DNA from: Adineta steineri
Lineage: Eukaryota > Rotifera > Eurotatoria > Adinetida > Adinetidae
NCBI GenBank assembly: GCA_905250115.1
Contig: CAJNOI010000152.1
Coordinates: 124,001-188,000, forward strand
Direction of reading: 5' to 3'
DNA: 64,000 bases
Shown: piece after piece, positions 22,763 to 35,400 of the stretch
Layout: each line of letters starts with the position of its first letter
Position numbering within the stretch: the stretch's first letter is position 1
Position numbers and translations under genes: made by a program
The notes under the pieces: generated by a model
What the model was told of the DNA's origin: nothing
Database searches by the model: none
What the model saw: only the letters and a program-made list of their open reading frames with translations

Positions 22763-24232
22763 TTATTCGTGATATTGTCTATCATCAGTACTTATTAGAG
22801 GAGTACTTTGATTAGGCATCTTTTCAGAAATATTAGATGATAATCTAATTTTTCTTGAAACAATCATTGCTGGTAAGATTGTTGCCAATATATTAGCCAC
22901 AGCCATAATTGTAAAGTATAGTCCATTACCAATCGATTCTACAATTATTGCTGTAGATGTTAGCATAATCGATGTTAATAATAATTGTACAAAATTATTT
23001 GCTGCTATAACACTAGCTGAATATTGTTGATATTTAATTGTATAGAACGAATAGATACCAGGTCGAGTACCTGTTTGACCAAAAGCACAGATAATTGAGC
23101 CCATGACTGGTAATAATATATGCATGCCATATTGAAATGACCATCCATAAATGATTAGACCAATAGGTGTTAGAACAGAAAATAATAATGCTGGCACAAC
23201 ATGTCCTTCATCGATTCTTAATGTTGTCATATACCTAACTGCTGCATAATCAGATAGAATACCACCAACAATGCTACCTAAAAACTTTGCAATCGCCATT
23301 GGAAGATATAATATACCGATTATGTTTGATTTGTAGTCATAAGGTGCTTTAGATAATCGAATAGAAAGAAAAAGCTGTGCAATATTCATTGACATGTATC
23401 CTATTGCTAAAACAAATATATACGGTATAATTGTTGTCTCTTTTAAGTATGCCAATGTTAAACATGGATTCTGTAGTGACGGTTTCACAAGTAAGTCGTA
23501 CTCAAGTAGTTTTGTTCCTGCTTTGTGATATTTGCATACAATTATATACTGTTGTGTTTCAGGTACGAATAAGACATAAAAGATAAATAAAACAATTGCA
23601 AGAATTTCTACTACAATAAATGTAGATCTCCAGCCAAACTGATAAGATAGCTGTCCACCGATGCCTGGGCCAACTAATGATCCCATGAAATAAAATGCAT
23701 AGAAGAGAGCGATAGCTCGTCCACGTTCATTTGGTGGATATATATCAGCAATTGTTGCTTGACCAACAATTTGTGTAACACAGATGAAACCTCCTTGTAA
23801 TACACGAGCTACTAAAAATATACCTATATTTGATGAAAAGTAAGAGCCAGCCATAGACAGTATAAATCCACAAAGTGCAAGTAACATAATTGATCTACGT
23901 CCATAACAATCACTTAACACTCCCCAAATAAGTCCACAAAAACAACTTCCAAGCACATATACAGTGATTGTTAATAAACCTAATGTTTCTGATGTATGCA
24001 GATCTTGAATGACCGTAGGTAACGCAGGAAGATAAACTAGTTCATCGAAATTTGATAAGAATCCTAAACTACTAATAATAAGTAGTATTATATTCTTTTT
24101 GGATCTAGCATATGTATCATATAAAGTTGGTAAATATTGTTTTATATCTTTATATCGCAATTCTTCTTCATCATTAAGATTATCATTGCTGTTAAGTTGT
24201 ATTTGTTCTTGGTCGGAAACCATAGGTATCAT
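22763..24232 (-). CDS. Major facilitator superfamily transporter, DHA1 (drug:H+ antiporter) type
   Basis: 489 residues, no intron. The cytoplasmic N-terminus (~50 residues) precedes about 12 membrane segments. The MFS loop 2-3 signature is GLIWGVLSDCYGRRSIM, and the TM4-TM5 region carries RVLQGGFICVTQIVGQATIA then PPNERGRAIALFYAFYFMGS and LVGPGIGGQLSYQFGWRSTF, a good match to DHA1 exporters. A repeat of the signature, SIVGGILSDY, lies in the second half. The protein would export small hydrophobic compounds or similar solutes using the proton gradient. The closest pattern I know is that of fungal and bacterial DHA1 pumps; with the lack of introns this makes horizontal acquisition plausible but unproven. 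The substrate cannot be told. Confidence 0.85.
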   Translation of the reverse strand: MIPMVSDQEQIQLNSNDNLNDEEELRYKDIKQYLPTLYDTYARSKKNIILLIISSLGFLSNFDELVYLPALPTVIQDLHTSETLGLLTITVYVLGSCFCGLIWGVLSDCYGRRSIMLLALCGFILSMAGSYFSSNIGIFLVARVLQGGFICVTQIVGQATIADIYPPNERGRAIALFYAFYFMGSLVGPGIGGQLSYQFGWRSTFIVVEILAIVLFIFYVLFVPETQQYIIVCKYHKAGTKLLEYDLLVKPSLQNPCLTLAYLKETTIIPYIFVLAIGYMSMNIAQLFLSIRLSKAPYDYKSNIIGILYLPMAIAKFLGSIVGGILSDYAAVRYMTTLRIDEGHVVPALLFSVLTPIGLIIYGWSFQYGMHILLPVMGSIICAFGQTGTRPGIYSFYTIKYQQYSASVIAANNFVQLLLTSIMLTSTAIIVESIGNGLYFTIMAVANILATILPAMIVSRKIRLSSNISEKMPNQSTPLISTDDRQYHE

Positions 24233-25396
24233 TGTATAGTTGATGAGTAAGTCAAAAAATAGATGACTTTTATAATAGAAGCTAAGTCTGTGCTATGGCT
24301 TTCCTTCTTATTCGTCTATTTGTTCTGAATACGGAAAATAATTCGGTTCGAATCAAAGATAAAATATTATGAAGCCTTCTAACAAAATGAATAATAATAC
24401 CACTAAAAATTTAGAAAATATATACTAAATATAGCAAGCGCAGAGTTATTTCCAATGATGTATGAGGGTGTGTGTAAGTATATTATATTTATCTCACCCA
24501 TATCCCATCTGAATCATTCTCAAAATATTACGCATATTATCTTCCTTCTCCGAAATAATTCATATATTTATATAGAGCCTTACTTAAAATTATTGATATT
24601 TTTTTCTTATAAAGTATTCTATGCTATATCAAATTTCATTTTTCTCCTATAAAAAATCTTTCTTTTATCAATAAAATGTAATAAATTATTCGTCATAAGT
24701 TTAGACTAAAGTTTTTTCTTCAATAGAATACCTGTCTTTAAAGAAAATAACTCGAGTTCCTATTATTCTCTCTTTCGTTCCGTCGAAAAAAAATTCCAAA
24801 AATATTTTGATTATTTCATACCTTTCTCTAATTAAATGGTTGCACAATAATGAATGTATACGTCGTCCTTCAATGATGAATAAATTTATATCATTACTAT
24901 TTTCTTTCCTTAATAGTAGCTTGTTGTTAAAGATGCGCAAATCGCCTACGAAGAGCGCGTTTCAGATGGCTAAGAACGTATAAAAATAATTATTGCGAGT
25001 ACTATGCACTATTGATTTCAATTATATATTTAAATAATATTTCTTCTCATTATCTTTTATAGATGTAATTTATTCTAAAAAAAAGACATGAAAACTAATT
25101 CGTAATGTTTATATGTAAAAAACCAAAATGTTCTTTTTTCTTTCTTATAAACTATTATCTATCATTAAATGTATAATGTCTGTGAGGCGCCTACGCTAAT
25201 TAGTCAAACAAGAAATTGTTCGTGTGCAAAAAGTGTGTAAGAAAATAATTTATCGAATAACAAGAAAATTATACACATTTTATAACAACAATTAGAATAG
25301 AGCAGAGTTAAATTCAATCACAAATTTCTTTTTAGTCCTTCTAATTTGACTGTTTGAAAATGAATACATTAAAGATTCTAAAATTGGAGGTAGAAA
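24233..25396. other. Intergenic region with one cassette
   Basis: AT-rich. Apart from cassette 8 nothing was recognised; the frame at 24701-24940 has no family signal and its base composition is that of background. Confidence 0.5.
24462..24509. repeat. Telomere-like fold-back cassette 8
   Basis: G arm TGAGGGTGTGTGTAAG, AT loop, C arm CTCACCCATATCCCATC. Degenerate but with paired arms. Confidence 0.65.
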
Positions 25397-25469
25397 GGGT
25401 GTGAGTGTGAATGCGATTAAAGTCGGACAAATGTACACGTGAGAGAAACATATGATACTCTCACATCCA
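25397..25469. repeat. Telomere-like fold-back cassette 9
   Basis: G arm AGGGTGTGAGTGTGA and C arm GATACTCTCACATCC, with a ~45-nt loop. Ends with the recurrent ATACTC motif before the C arm. Confidence 0.65.
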
Positions 25470-25674
25470 AGCATATCACCTGTATTATTACTGCCAAACA
25501 GATTAAGTCTGTGAACTAGACTCTTACTTTATTCTCTTCAATCTGATTTAAAATATAGATAAAAACTACTTCTAAAAATATTGACGAGTGACAAAAAACC
25601 GAAAGATAGCGCTACTACCTAACATCACATATAAACTTCAAAATATATTTTGAGAAAATGAAATGCAGCAATTT

Positions 25675-25750
25675 GGTGGGGTATAGGTATTGGTGTGAGT
25701 AAGAGTGAATGATGGATACTATACTGATACTCACATCCACCCTCAAAGAT
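25675..25750. repeat. Telomere-like fold-back cassette 10
   Basis: G arm GTGGGGTATAGGTATTGGTG, loop ending ACTGATACTC, C arm ACATCCACCCTCAAAGAT. Shows the CTCAA(A)GAT terminus. About 200 nt downstream of the membrane-protein gene stop. Confidence 0.7.
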
Positions 25751-25959
25751 ACTTGTATTTATTTATAGACGAAACAAATATAAGGGAAAGAAAATTATAG
25801 GATACATAACATTAGATTATGACGGACATGTCTTATGAAAAATGAGGAGATTTGTTTTATCAACAGTTGAGAATTATGCAAATCATGAGCATAAAACTCA
25901 AAAAGGCAGAAAAGAGATAGTGTTTATCAATGTCATTTCGTTAATAAAAGTCATCTCGA

Positions 25960-28900
25960 TTAAGTTAATGTGACATACATCTGCAAAGGTCCTGCATCAT
26001 TAGCACCGGTTCTGAGATAATATGATATTATATAGAAATCTCCAGGCACAGTAGGAAACGATTGTTCTAGATAGTCAGTATTTAGACATGAATCGAAAAC
26101 ACAGTATGATCCTGAATAACATGGGCCTGATCCCGTAGGGACCGTATGTCCAGAATTATTAGTTGATTTACCATCACAATTGACATTCGTGTTACAATAC
26201 TGTGTCCAACCACTTAAATCTCCTGTTTCAAAATTACCATTAGTAAGAACATCTGCGTTTGTGTTTGTATGATTAACAGATACTTCGTCTAATAACCAGT
26301 AGTGAACGGCACCATTTCCACCCTCACCCATTATAATAAATGATAGAGTTGCTAAGGTACTACTTGCTGTGAAACTAGAAGTATATTGTGTATACGTGAT
26401 CTTTGGAAAACTAGGGGGCAAACTCAAAATTTCTCCTAATGGACTGGTAACCTTGCCGCACGTTGGTGCTATTGAGAGTGAAATGATATTCGATATAAAA
26501 GAATAAATGTACAATCGCAAACTTACATGTTGTTGCTGATGTTGAAGCTAAAAAAGCGAGAAATGATAAATTACTACAAGAGATTATATATTTAAGAGAA
26601 AAACGATACAAAGTTAAGTCAAATAATATCACAATAACTTACTAATATATTTAAAAAAAGGAAGAATTCTTCTAAGTATTCAAAGCAAAAGATTTTTATT
26701 GTTTGATCTTAGTGAAAGAGAAGTAAAATAGCACGGCTCTAGCTTTCATTGTAAGTTCTCAATATATCCTTATCAATTACGAATACTTCTCAAATATTTC
26801 TTTAGAAAACGAGTGACTTGCCCTTATACTTAATCTAAAAGATACTCTGCTCGCTTCCTTTATGATACTGCTCACAAATTATTATCAGTTTGACGACGCA
26901 ATCGGTGAGGATCGGTCGGTTGATAATCTTGAGTGCAAGGAAAAAAACTGTGCAATGCAACATTCGTTCGATTAATACATGCAGATCAATTAATCAACTA
27001 CTATCGACTTTGTAAAAAGAAGGCTGTGGGAGAAAATGCTTATAATTGTTGAACGGAATGTGATAGAGATTTGCGGTTTCCACGGTTGAAAAGATAAAAT
27101 CAAGATCCACTGAACTATGTTATAAAGATTTTGAAAACATGATTTAAGCAAACCTGTTGAAAATTAGATATGAATTACAAGTAAAATGGACATCATTTCT
27201 GAGCTGTAAAAGGTACAAATCTGTGGCTGATTTATAATCGTAGATCTCGATTCCGAGCTATTAACATCACTATTTAGAAATCAAGGCTAGGTATACATTT
27301 AGGGAGTAGACATATCGCTAATTTTAAATTCGAATATTTACCCATGTGATAAATCTTATTTGCAGATCTCGTTATTTCATAGTAATACAAGCCCTGTGGT
27401 ATTCTATCGAGAAGTGAAAACTGCAGATCTCAATTATCTTTTCTTCAAAAGTTATAAACATTTTCTCCAAACGCCTTTCTTTAAAAACTAATCTACCATT
27501 ATAACGATTGTTAGCGTGTGAATTATTATGAAACACAAAATTCAATTCTCGTTTATGGATTCCTTGCTTACTTATTTTAGAATTGCTTTAAATGTCAAAC
27601 AACGACATCAAATCATTCGTGACGAAACATTTACTGTCTATTTACTCAGAGTAATGGTGAGCGTTCGATGGTTTAAAATTAGTTATGAGAGGAGACAAAA
27701 AATAAAAAATACAGTGATTAGAGTAAATCCGGAATCTGACATAGAACATATAATTTCATACATCTCCAAATTTGTCAGTTAATATTTTTATCTAAGTTAT
27801 GAAAATGCTTAAAAAATGTCAGATTCTAACTCATTCACTTGCTCCAATATCTAAATTAAACTTACAGATTTTATATTTGAGAAATGATCATACTCGAATC
27901 AGTATCTTATGCATATATTTCGTATTTAAAAATCCTACGTTGTCAGAAGAGTTTTCGCTCTCTTTAAATTTTTCTCAGACTCTTATTTTAATTAATTAGC
28001 GTTGCTTGTTAGAAGTTCATACTTGAAGTACTCGTTGTCGAAGTCGTAGTGGTGGTTGAGGTACTTGTTGTCGATGTCGTACTGGTTGTGACACTTGTTG
28101 TCGATGTCGTACTAGTTGTGGCACTGGTTGACGAAGTCGTACTGGTTGTTGAAGTACTTGTTGTCGATGTTGACGCTATTATTAGAAAAATAATCATGTG
28201 TTAGATAGAATGAAGAGATGTCGTGATTTTTAATCTTTCGTTAAGGATTAGACGAATAGTTTAATAGAAGACTAAGAAGATTCGTTTTTTTACAACTCCG
28301 GCCAAAAAGGAAAAAGCGGACAGGATCGAAATAAATAAACCGGGAAAAACAAGGATTAAACGTCCGACTTCTAGTTAATTAAGAAAAGTTTAACTCGAGA
28401 TGTCAGGTCCATTAGTAAAGGTAAATTCTCTCTCTCTCGTAGTTGTTTTATTCCACTACCTTGACATTTCTCTTCTCCCTCTCGTATCTGCTTCTTGCGA
28501 TTGAGAAAATATATATAGTTGGTGTTTTGTCTTGCTTCGGGGAACCGGAAAGATGGGCACAAGGGAAAATGAGCACGGAAAGTTAAGCACAGGAAAGTTA
28601 AGCGCGAATAAAATAAAAAAGTGTGATCTCTTATGAAAGATCAATCAATGTGATCGGGTGTGGATATGGGTGTGAGTGGGTGAGGGTGTGGTGTGGATGT
28701 AGGTGTGGGTGTAGGTGTGGGTGTGGGTGTGATTGTGGGCGTGATTGTGGGTGAGGATGTTGTGTGAGTGTGAGTGTGGGTGTGGGTAAAGATGTGGGTG
28801 TAGGTTTGGGTGCGGATCTTAGCTAAATATATGATTTCGTCCACATTCACATCAGCACCTACTCGCCCACACCCAGACTCTCAGTCTTATTTTATTTTAT

Positions 28901-30491
28901 TTTATTTGTGCTTAACTTTCCTGTGCTCATCGTTCACCAATCCCTTGCTTCGGTATGCTTTTTTCATTTTAGTCTACTATCATCTATCAGATATATAGGA
29001 AGTCATTACACAGTGCGTATAGAGCGCTGTGAATTTTGACAGATTATGGTTGGCTCTGACGAATACAGTAGTAATTAGAATCTATTACGATTCAACAGAA
29101 GTCTTTATAATTTAAGCTAGTGTTCTACTCTTGAAATTACAATGAAAGTCGGTTGATTACAACGAATTTCATTAATCCTCAACGATTTTGTTTTGGAATT
29201 CAGATAACTTTTAATGTATTCTTGTATAATCGAATGAAAGAATGCAGAAGTCGCTTATTTCTTATTGAGCCTGATCGAATGGCTCATTTAGTTGTGGCGC
29301 GCTCAAGTTCGAAATGTATATTTTTTAATTAAAATCACATCTATTAGATAAATCTTAGATCGATTACGAGCTTATCTGGCGTGGCCTATAATAAACTTCA
29401 AAATCAAGATCTGTGCTTGTTCTAGTTAGACAAAGTATCAAATCTGATCGCCCACTAGATTCTTTAATTTATTATGTGTGAATAATTGAAACGGAGCAAC
29501 GGTCGAAACCAACAAAAGTTTCTATTAGATGGAATATGTGCATATGTATGTCATTCTATTGTTTGATTCGAAATTAGTTATCTTGGAGAATTATTTTTAA
29601 TATTAAAATAATTTTAGTTACTTGTTGAAGTCGTGGTTGATGTTGATCGGGTGGTTGTATGTGCTAATGATCATATTGTTATTGTATAAAGATACATAAA
29701 AATGATAAAAAAAGAGACAGAATACTCACGTAAGACAATAGCAAGTACAGTACCAATGACTGCGCTCACTAAAAGAGCAAGAGTGATGGCCAAGCAAAAG
29801 CAACACGCAAGTTGACTGTAAGAACATTTCCTACAATTAAAGATCATAATAAAAATGAATATAGTACACATATTCAGTTAGCGAGATGACATTCGACTGA
29901 CTGACTGTCACTCTCATTAGTAGATCAAAACAGAACAAGTGTTATCAATCGTAGAGAATATTCAAATCTATTCTCAGCAGGTTTTACCTACAGTATAATC
30001 ATACAAATACTCAATATTATATTACAGAATAAAGAACACTCAGTAAAAACAGAATTAAATATAATAAGGTTAATTTTTTTACCATGATATGTCTTTTAGG
30101 ACTATAATTCAATAGTTTGATTTACTTACATCTGGAATCTTTTTTTGGTATTTGAATTTCTCATAGTTCCCTTCCATATATCTTCGGTGTTTCCAAATTT
30201 ATTATCTTGCACAGGTTTCATTTGTTTGCTCATTGACTAGAGATTAGGATATAAAGTAATTTTCTTTAGACAGATAAATAAATTTACCGATGCAAAAGCA
30301 GGATTGCTATAGTTGCTGCTCCTATAAATCGATGGAACCTGGCTTGGACGTACATGAGTAACACGAGGCCGATAGGAATTCGCGGAGATGCGCGTAAACT
30401 GCATACTTTTATCTCTCATATTTATTAAGATCACTTTGTCAATAAATTCAATTGTAGTGCTGCAATCAACTTTCCTCTTGTCAGCAATCAA
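25960..30491 (-). CDS. Single-pass membrane protein with Thr/Ser stalk and C-terminal ectodomain
   Basis: Seven exons on the minus strand: 30288-30491, 30130-30236, 29730-29830, 29622-29663, 28023-28175, 26527-26547 and 25960-26468; sum 1,137 nt, 378 residues, all phases agree. An N-terminal cytoplasmic part (to SNPAFASSMSKQM and KKRFQMKCSYSQ) is followed by a membrane segment (ACCFCLAITLALLVSAVIGT), a stalk of almost pure Thr/Ser (TRSTSTTTSTT...) coded by a short exon, a 153-nt exon and a 21-nt micro-exon, then an ectodomain with PTCGKVTSPLGE, VLTNGNFETGDLSGWTQYC and further Cys pairs. The NGNFETGDLSGW motif resembles the opening of carbohydrate-binding beta-sandwich modules. Likely a type II surface protein. 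The start at 30491 is the first ATG of the open frame; MRDK.. downstream is an alternative. Confidence 0.7.
26548..28022 (-). other. Large intron of the membrane-protein gene
   Basis: 1,475 nt between the Thr/Ser exon and the 21-nt micro-exon. No embedded gene was recognised; open frames at 27528-27782 and 27799-27999 show no family signal. Confidence 0.5.
28541..28943. mobile_element. Possible inserted inverted-repeat element carrying cassette 11
   Basis: A 10-bp direct repeat CTTGCTTCGG (28531-28540 and 28944-28953) borders this segment. Inside, GAGCACGGAAAGTTAAGCAC (from about 28571) pairs with GTGCTTAACTTTCCTGTGCTC (about 28908-28928), and AATAAAATAAAA pairs with the TTTTATTTTATT stretch. 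The telomere-like cassette lies at the centre. The layout is that of a non-autonomous fold-back insertion with a target-site duplication; it sits in an intron. Confidence 0.55.
28655..28876. repeat. Telomere-like fold-back cassette 11 (long)
   Basis: About 160 nt of degenerate TGTGGG units from GGGTGTGGATATGGG, then an AT loop CTTAGCTAAATATATGATTT, then C arm CCACATTCACATCAGCACCT and CGCCCACACCCAG. Lies in an intron of the membrane-protein gene. Confidence 0.8.
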
Positions 30492-31325
30492 ATGAATGAA
30501 ACCACACTGGCAGAGAAGTTGTATTTACATATTTATTTGATTAAAAAAGAAATTAAAATTCATATTACATTGGTTTCATATAAAAATTGAAATTTTGATG
30601 TTTCACGTTGAAACGACTTGAGTTCTAATTTATTTTTGATATTAGTATCGTCAATATACTTGGTCATGTAAAATAAAATTTTACAAGAAAAACATTTTTA
30701 CTAGCATTATATCGTTTCACAACAAACATCAGCAGATCTATCTACAAAATAAGAATCATTTCTTAAGAGTTTTATTATTTGCCGTTGATACAGAACAATA
30801 TAGTAATTAAAAGCATTGCTAGTGCATTCTTCATCAGAATCACTCGATTCGTTTTATATTTTTTTTCAAGTATCTTCTGTGTCATATTTTATTTTCAGTT
30901 ACCAACAGCTCGAAAACATATTTTAATTATACATCCATGCAACACAACGCCCATTTTCAGGGGTGTAGCAAACAGTTAAACAATTTGAATTTCAAATAGT
31001 ATACATATTTCCCTTTTCGTCAATCAATGCATTGATTTATCATTTCATTGTAATAAGATAACACAAGTATTCACATTCTTAAATTCAACATTTTTGTATA
31101 TGCATAAATACGTCAATAGAATTTTATAAAAATGTAGAATAATAAAGATTTTTTTTTGTAATAAATGATTAAGTAATACTCAGATTACATAGTCAAATAT
31201 ATTAATTTCATTTAATCTTAGATATGAGTAATAAATATATTTTATTTTTCGATAAAATTTCACGTCAAACTTCAGTCTAAGAAGCAATCTTGTTAATTAA
31301 TCGACCAAAAGTTAGTATTTCATCT
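30492..31325. other. Intergenic, no gene seen
   Basis: AT-rich, between the 5' end of the membrane-protein gene and the 3' end of the next minus-strand gene. The frame at 30779-30979 has no recognisable content. Confidence 0.5.
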
Positions 31326-31793
31326 TTATTGGTGTCGTCTTTCTTGCCGTTGATAATATTTTCTAAGTATAAAAAGTACACTTCCCACAATAAAAAGGAC
31401 AAAAAAAACAAAAAGAGAACTATATGCTTTTAATTTCGAAGGTTTATTCCATTGCCAAGACCATGTTCCAGGGGAAGGATAATTATGATGTCGATAACAT
31501 CGATAGATTTGATTTAACTAATTTAAGAAAAGGAAAGAAAATAACTTAAAACATATAAAATATTCTTACTTTTTTCGTTTGTGCAATACTTGTCGCCCAC
31601 CATTTTAGAGAATACGTAGAACTCGATTCTATTCGATCATTTCCTTCATCTAAAATGGTAATATTCCATGCTGGTTTCCATCGATCTTTTTTCAAAGGAC
31701 CTACGACTTCATTAGATTTAATCTGGCAATAACGTTCGACGTATGTTTTTGATTGATGATATTCAATGATTCCAAGCGCAAGTACACATACAC
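31326..31793 (-). CDS. Short membrane-anchored protein, 5' end unresolved
   Basis: Two exons are clear on the minus strand: 31570 to about 31793, and 31326-31517 (stop TAA 31326-31328), with a 52-nt phase-0 intron. The peptide carries YHQSKTYVERYCQIKSNEVV, then DRWKPAWNITILDEGNDRIE and SLKWWATSIAQTKK. The second exon begins LNQIYRCYRHHNYPSPGTWS and has a membrane segment (SLFVFFVLFIVGSVLFIL) before a basic tail (RKYYQRQERRHQ). No in-frame ATG is seen in the first exon, and an in-frame stop lies just upstream. A further 5' exon is therefore needed, or the gene is already damaged; MCFYVHQK followed by a donor at 31933-31956 is one candidate. The family is not recognised. A decayed copy lies at 49754-50383. 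Confidence 0.5.
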
Positions 31794-32186
31794 CAAATTA
31801 GTAGTTTAACACAAAAAGTATCACGTCTGGATCCTCTTTCTGTCAGAAATCTTATAAATGTTGGTGATAATGACATGCAGAATTTGATTTTTTTTTCAGC
31901 CCGATAATGAATGGGTTGCTTGTAATTTACCTTTTGATGTACATAAAAGCACATTTTTGCTTCGTATACAAACAGAACAGAAAAAATAAAAGAAAATATG
32001 TATCAAGAAACGAATAATAATTATAAAAAGAATCGTAATTAAATGAAATATCTATTTTTTCTTTTCTAAAAACCAATTTTTTTCTTGCATTGGTAGAAAA
32101 GTCAAAGATTTGTAATATAATGATTTTTTTAACATAGTTTGAATCTTTTGTGTAGAATTAGAATACATAGATTTTGAGATAAGTAC
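31637..32186. repeat. Dispersed duplication, source-side copy
   Basis: Same orientation and high similarity to 49754-50383, from TCATCTAAAATGGTAATATT to TTTTGAGATAAGTA. It covers the 5' part of the short membrane-protein gene and its upstream region. Confidence 0.8.
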
Positions 32187-32222
32187 TCAGTGAAAAAAGT
32201 GATCCATTAGTCTGATCAACTA

Positions 32223-32274
32223 GGGTGTGGATATGATGTTAATCTCTTACTCAAACTCACAGCCACACCCACAC
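32223..32274. repeat. Telomere-like fold-back cassette 12
   Basis: G arm AGGGTGTGGATATG, loop ATGTTAATCTCTTACTC, C arm CTCACAGCCACACCCACACA. It lies about 130 nt downstream of the polycystin-like gene stop. Confidence 0.75.
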
Positions 32275-32403
32275 ATTAATCGTGTAATTCTATGTTACAG
32301 ATATCAAACATATGGTCAATTTCAAAGATTTATTTCGAAAAAAAAATTGAAAATCTATTCAGAGTTCATTATATGAGTATTAGTCATTTTTGAAAGGTAA
32401 TAT

Positions 32404-35400
32404 TTAAACTCCAGCTTTTTCCAGTCTTGATAATTCGATTTTTTGGTCAATATAAATCTCAAAGAAAGCAAATAATTACAAATAAAAATACAACAGATAT
32501 CAACATACTTTATTGAATGCCTCTAGTAATTGATCAATTTTATCAGGAAAATTTTCAACTGGATCAAAATATTGTAAACGCATTCGACAATCTCGTTCTT
32601 CTTGAATTTCTGATTGATTTAATCTTTTCAAACCTAAAATATTAATAGACAACTATATTTCACTGAGATACGTCAATCTTAAGAGTGTGTGTCGAAGGCT
32701 TTTCTTCAGTCATACTCATATCCACCTACACCCACACCCTCAAGAGAAGCTCTGAGTCATCTAATATGAAGAGGTCTAGATTACAATCTTCAGACCCTAT
32801 AAAATCTGTTTACAGGGCATGAATGAAATCTCAATTGGTCTGCATAAATGATATAAATCTACGTACCTGACCATCGTAAAAATTTCTTAAGCATAAATGA
32901 TAGCATAATTTGATCTTCTTTTTGATTGTCTTTCGCATGACGAAAACTGTCACTAATTATTGAAACAAACATACTTAAACAAACAAAAACAACTAGAAAA
33001 ATAAATAAAGCAAAACAGAATGGACCAAGAAAAGCATCAGCTCCCATTATTTGTGATGCATCAAATTTCATTAATGTCATTTCAAAAAGCATTTGAGTAG
33101 TGTTTAATAAACTTGAACAGGACGAAAGTTTTGATACAAATAATAAATAAAATAAACTAAGAAATGCCATAAATACAATTGCAAACATTATCGAAAATGA
33201 AATCAATGCCTTTGCACAATATTTTAATATTTCAGCAAATAAAGATATTTGTTGATTAAAACGAAGTAATTGAAGACATTTAATGGTACTAAAAAAACAA
33301 CAATAACCAAGAAGAAATGTTAAAATATCATTAACATAAACTGCAAGTTGTAAATTGATATAAATATAACCATTTGTTTGTTCAAATAATTGACTGATAC
33401 GATTAGTTTCTTGAAAACGCCAAAAATAAACTCCAATACTTCCCAATGAACAACCAATTATACCTAATTGAATTAGCGACCAAAATTGACGAAAATATTT
33501 TAATCTTAATTCAAATAATAATCGAATTTCAATGATTATAAAATATATTATAAAAAATATATAGAAAATTGTACAAATTAATTGTAATATTGATGTAAAT
33601 GCTAAATTCAAAAAACAAAAATTTATTTGTCTGTGGAAATAAAAACTAAAGAGTAAATTACTGTAGAAATTAATTGGTTCGAAACGAGCTGTTGTATAAA
33701 CGCCACTTGTTGGTAAAAATTCAGCAAGTAAAGTAACTGCAGTTAATAATTGAACACTTGGATTATATAATGTTAGTTGAATAAAAACAGCTCTTGTTTT
33801 CTCATCAATCCAATCTAATTGATGAAGTCTAGATAAATTTGTTTTCATATCGGATAAAGGACCACGAAATTCATATACATAACCACCTCCTCTATATGTT
33901 TCAAATTCCCCTACATATGTACATGTATCTAATTCATCACTCGTAGAATAGTTAAATGCTTTTAACACTGATGAACTGAATTCTTCAGTCGTTGTATTTG
34001 TTGTCCATCCTGGTTGAAATAATTGTGTTTCTTCGTTAAAAAAATTATAACTATCTTCGCATATTGAAATGACACGTTGATCGGGACATAATTCTGATTT
34101 GACACGTAATTGTCTCATTGTTGCCCAACCAATTAATCGACTGAATTTATCATTTAAGAATCCATTTAGATATTGTGGAGTATCTCCATTATACCATTGT
34201 TGTGCACGAATATTTGATACAAAACTATTTTCTAACCAATACCAATATTCATCGATTGTATTGATCTAGAAAAACAAAATTCATTTTCAACACATGAAAA
34301 GAAGAACAAACTTGAGTATAGCCAGCAGTCGTTTGTCTTTGATTGAGAAAATAAGCTCGTAAATGATTGACTTGAGAAAAACTATGTTGTTCACGACTTG
34401 AATAAGTTATTACAAACACTAATATGGCAAATATCAAACAAATAAGGAATCCGCGAATAATTCCCCACATTTGAATTTCTTTTAAACGTTGATCACGAGC
34501 ATAAATAATTTCATTTTCATTAAGACGATTAATACTTTTTCGAGATTGAGAAGAAAATATTGAACGATACTATAAATGGAAAATTAATTTTTCTATAGAA
34601 TTCTAAAAGAAAACAAACCTCAAGTGAATGAAGATATTCCTCATCATTGGATAAATTAAATTCATCATCTTCATTTATATATTCACTTGTTTCTTTATCA
34701 TCTTTTGAATTTCGACAAAAACATATGAAGAATATAGCCAAACATATAATCTTCAATGACAATATATTTTAAAAATATAAATTAAGAGTAAATAGAAAAT
34801 ATACTTTAATAGGTTGAGTGAAAATAACCGATGAGAAAAAACCAGTAAGAACAGATGTTAACCATTGTTGAGTTTTGACATCACCAAATTCAATTCCTCG
34901 AACAATGAGAAAAAATATTGAGACAGCAATAATTATCATTGAAAGACCATAAGCAATAAATAAACACCACCAAGGAAATGTTACTGAAGATTTCTTTTTC
35001 TTAATTGCAGGAATATTTTTCGAACTACTATAATTAAGAATGTGAGTGTCGATGAATGTATTTAGAAATATATACGAACGTTTTTCGAGATGGTTTCATC
35101 TTATATAATGCTTCACGTAATCGTGAGACTTGTTGACGAGGTTGAATACGTCGAAAGAATTGAACAATTAAGAGACTTGGAATCAATGTAAATAATTCGA
35201 CCATTATACCAATTCCAATCTTAAATATAAAAAGATGTTTTCATTAATCAGAAATTGAATATTTCACAGGCATAAGGATGTGGGTGTAGTCTATTTTTCT
35301 CCGCTATAAAAATCAATATATACCTGTTGTGGTGCTATATAAAAAGGACCAATCGATAAAGCGCCACTATGCGTTTCACTTGATGCGTTCGCTTCATTTG

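Noticed and set aside
24330-24360. tRNA B-box-like GGTTCGAATC
   Set aside because: No A-box or cloverleaf could be built upstream.
24701-24940. 79-codon minus-strand frame
   Set aside because: AT-rich background composition and no homology pattern.
27528-27999. Two open frames in the large intron of the membrane-protein gene
   Set aside because: Background composition, no recognisable domain, no splice signals that link them.
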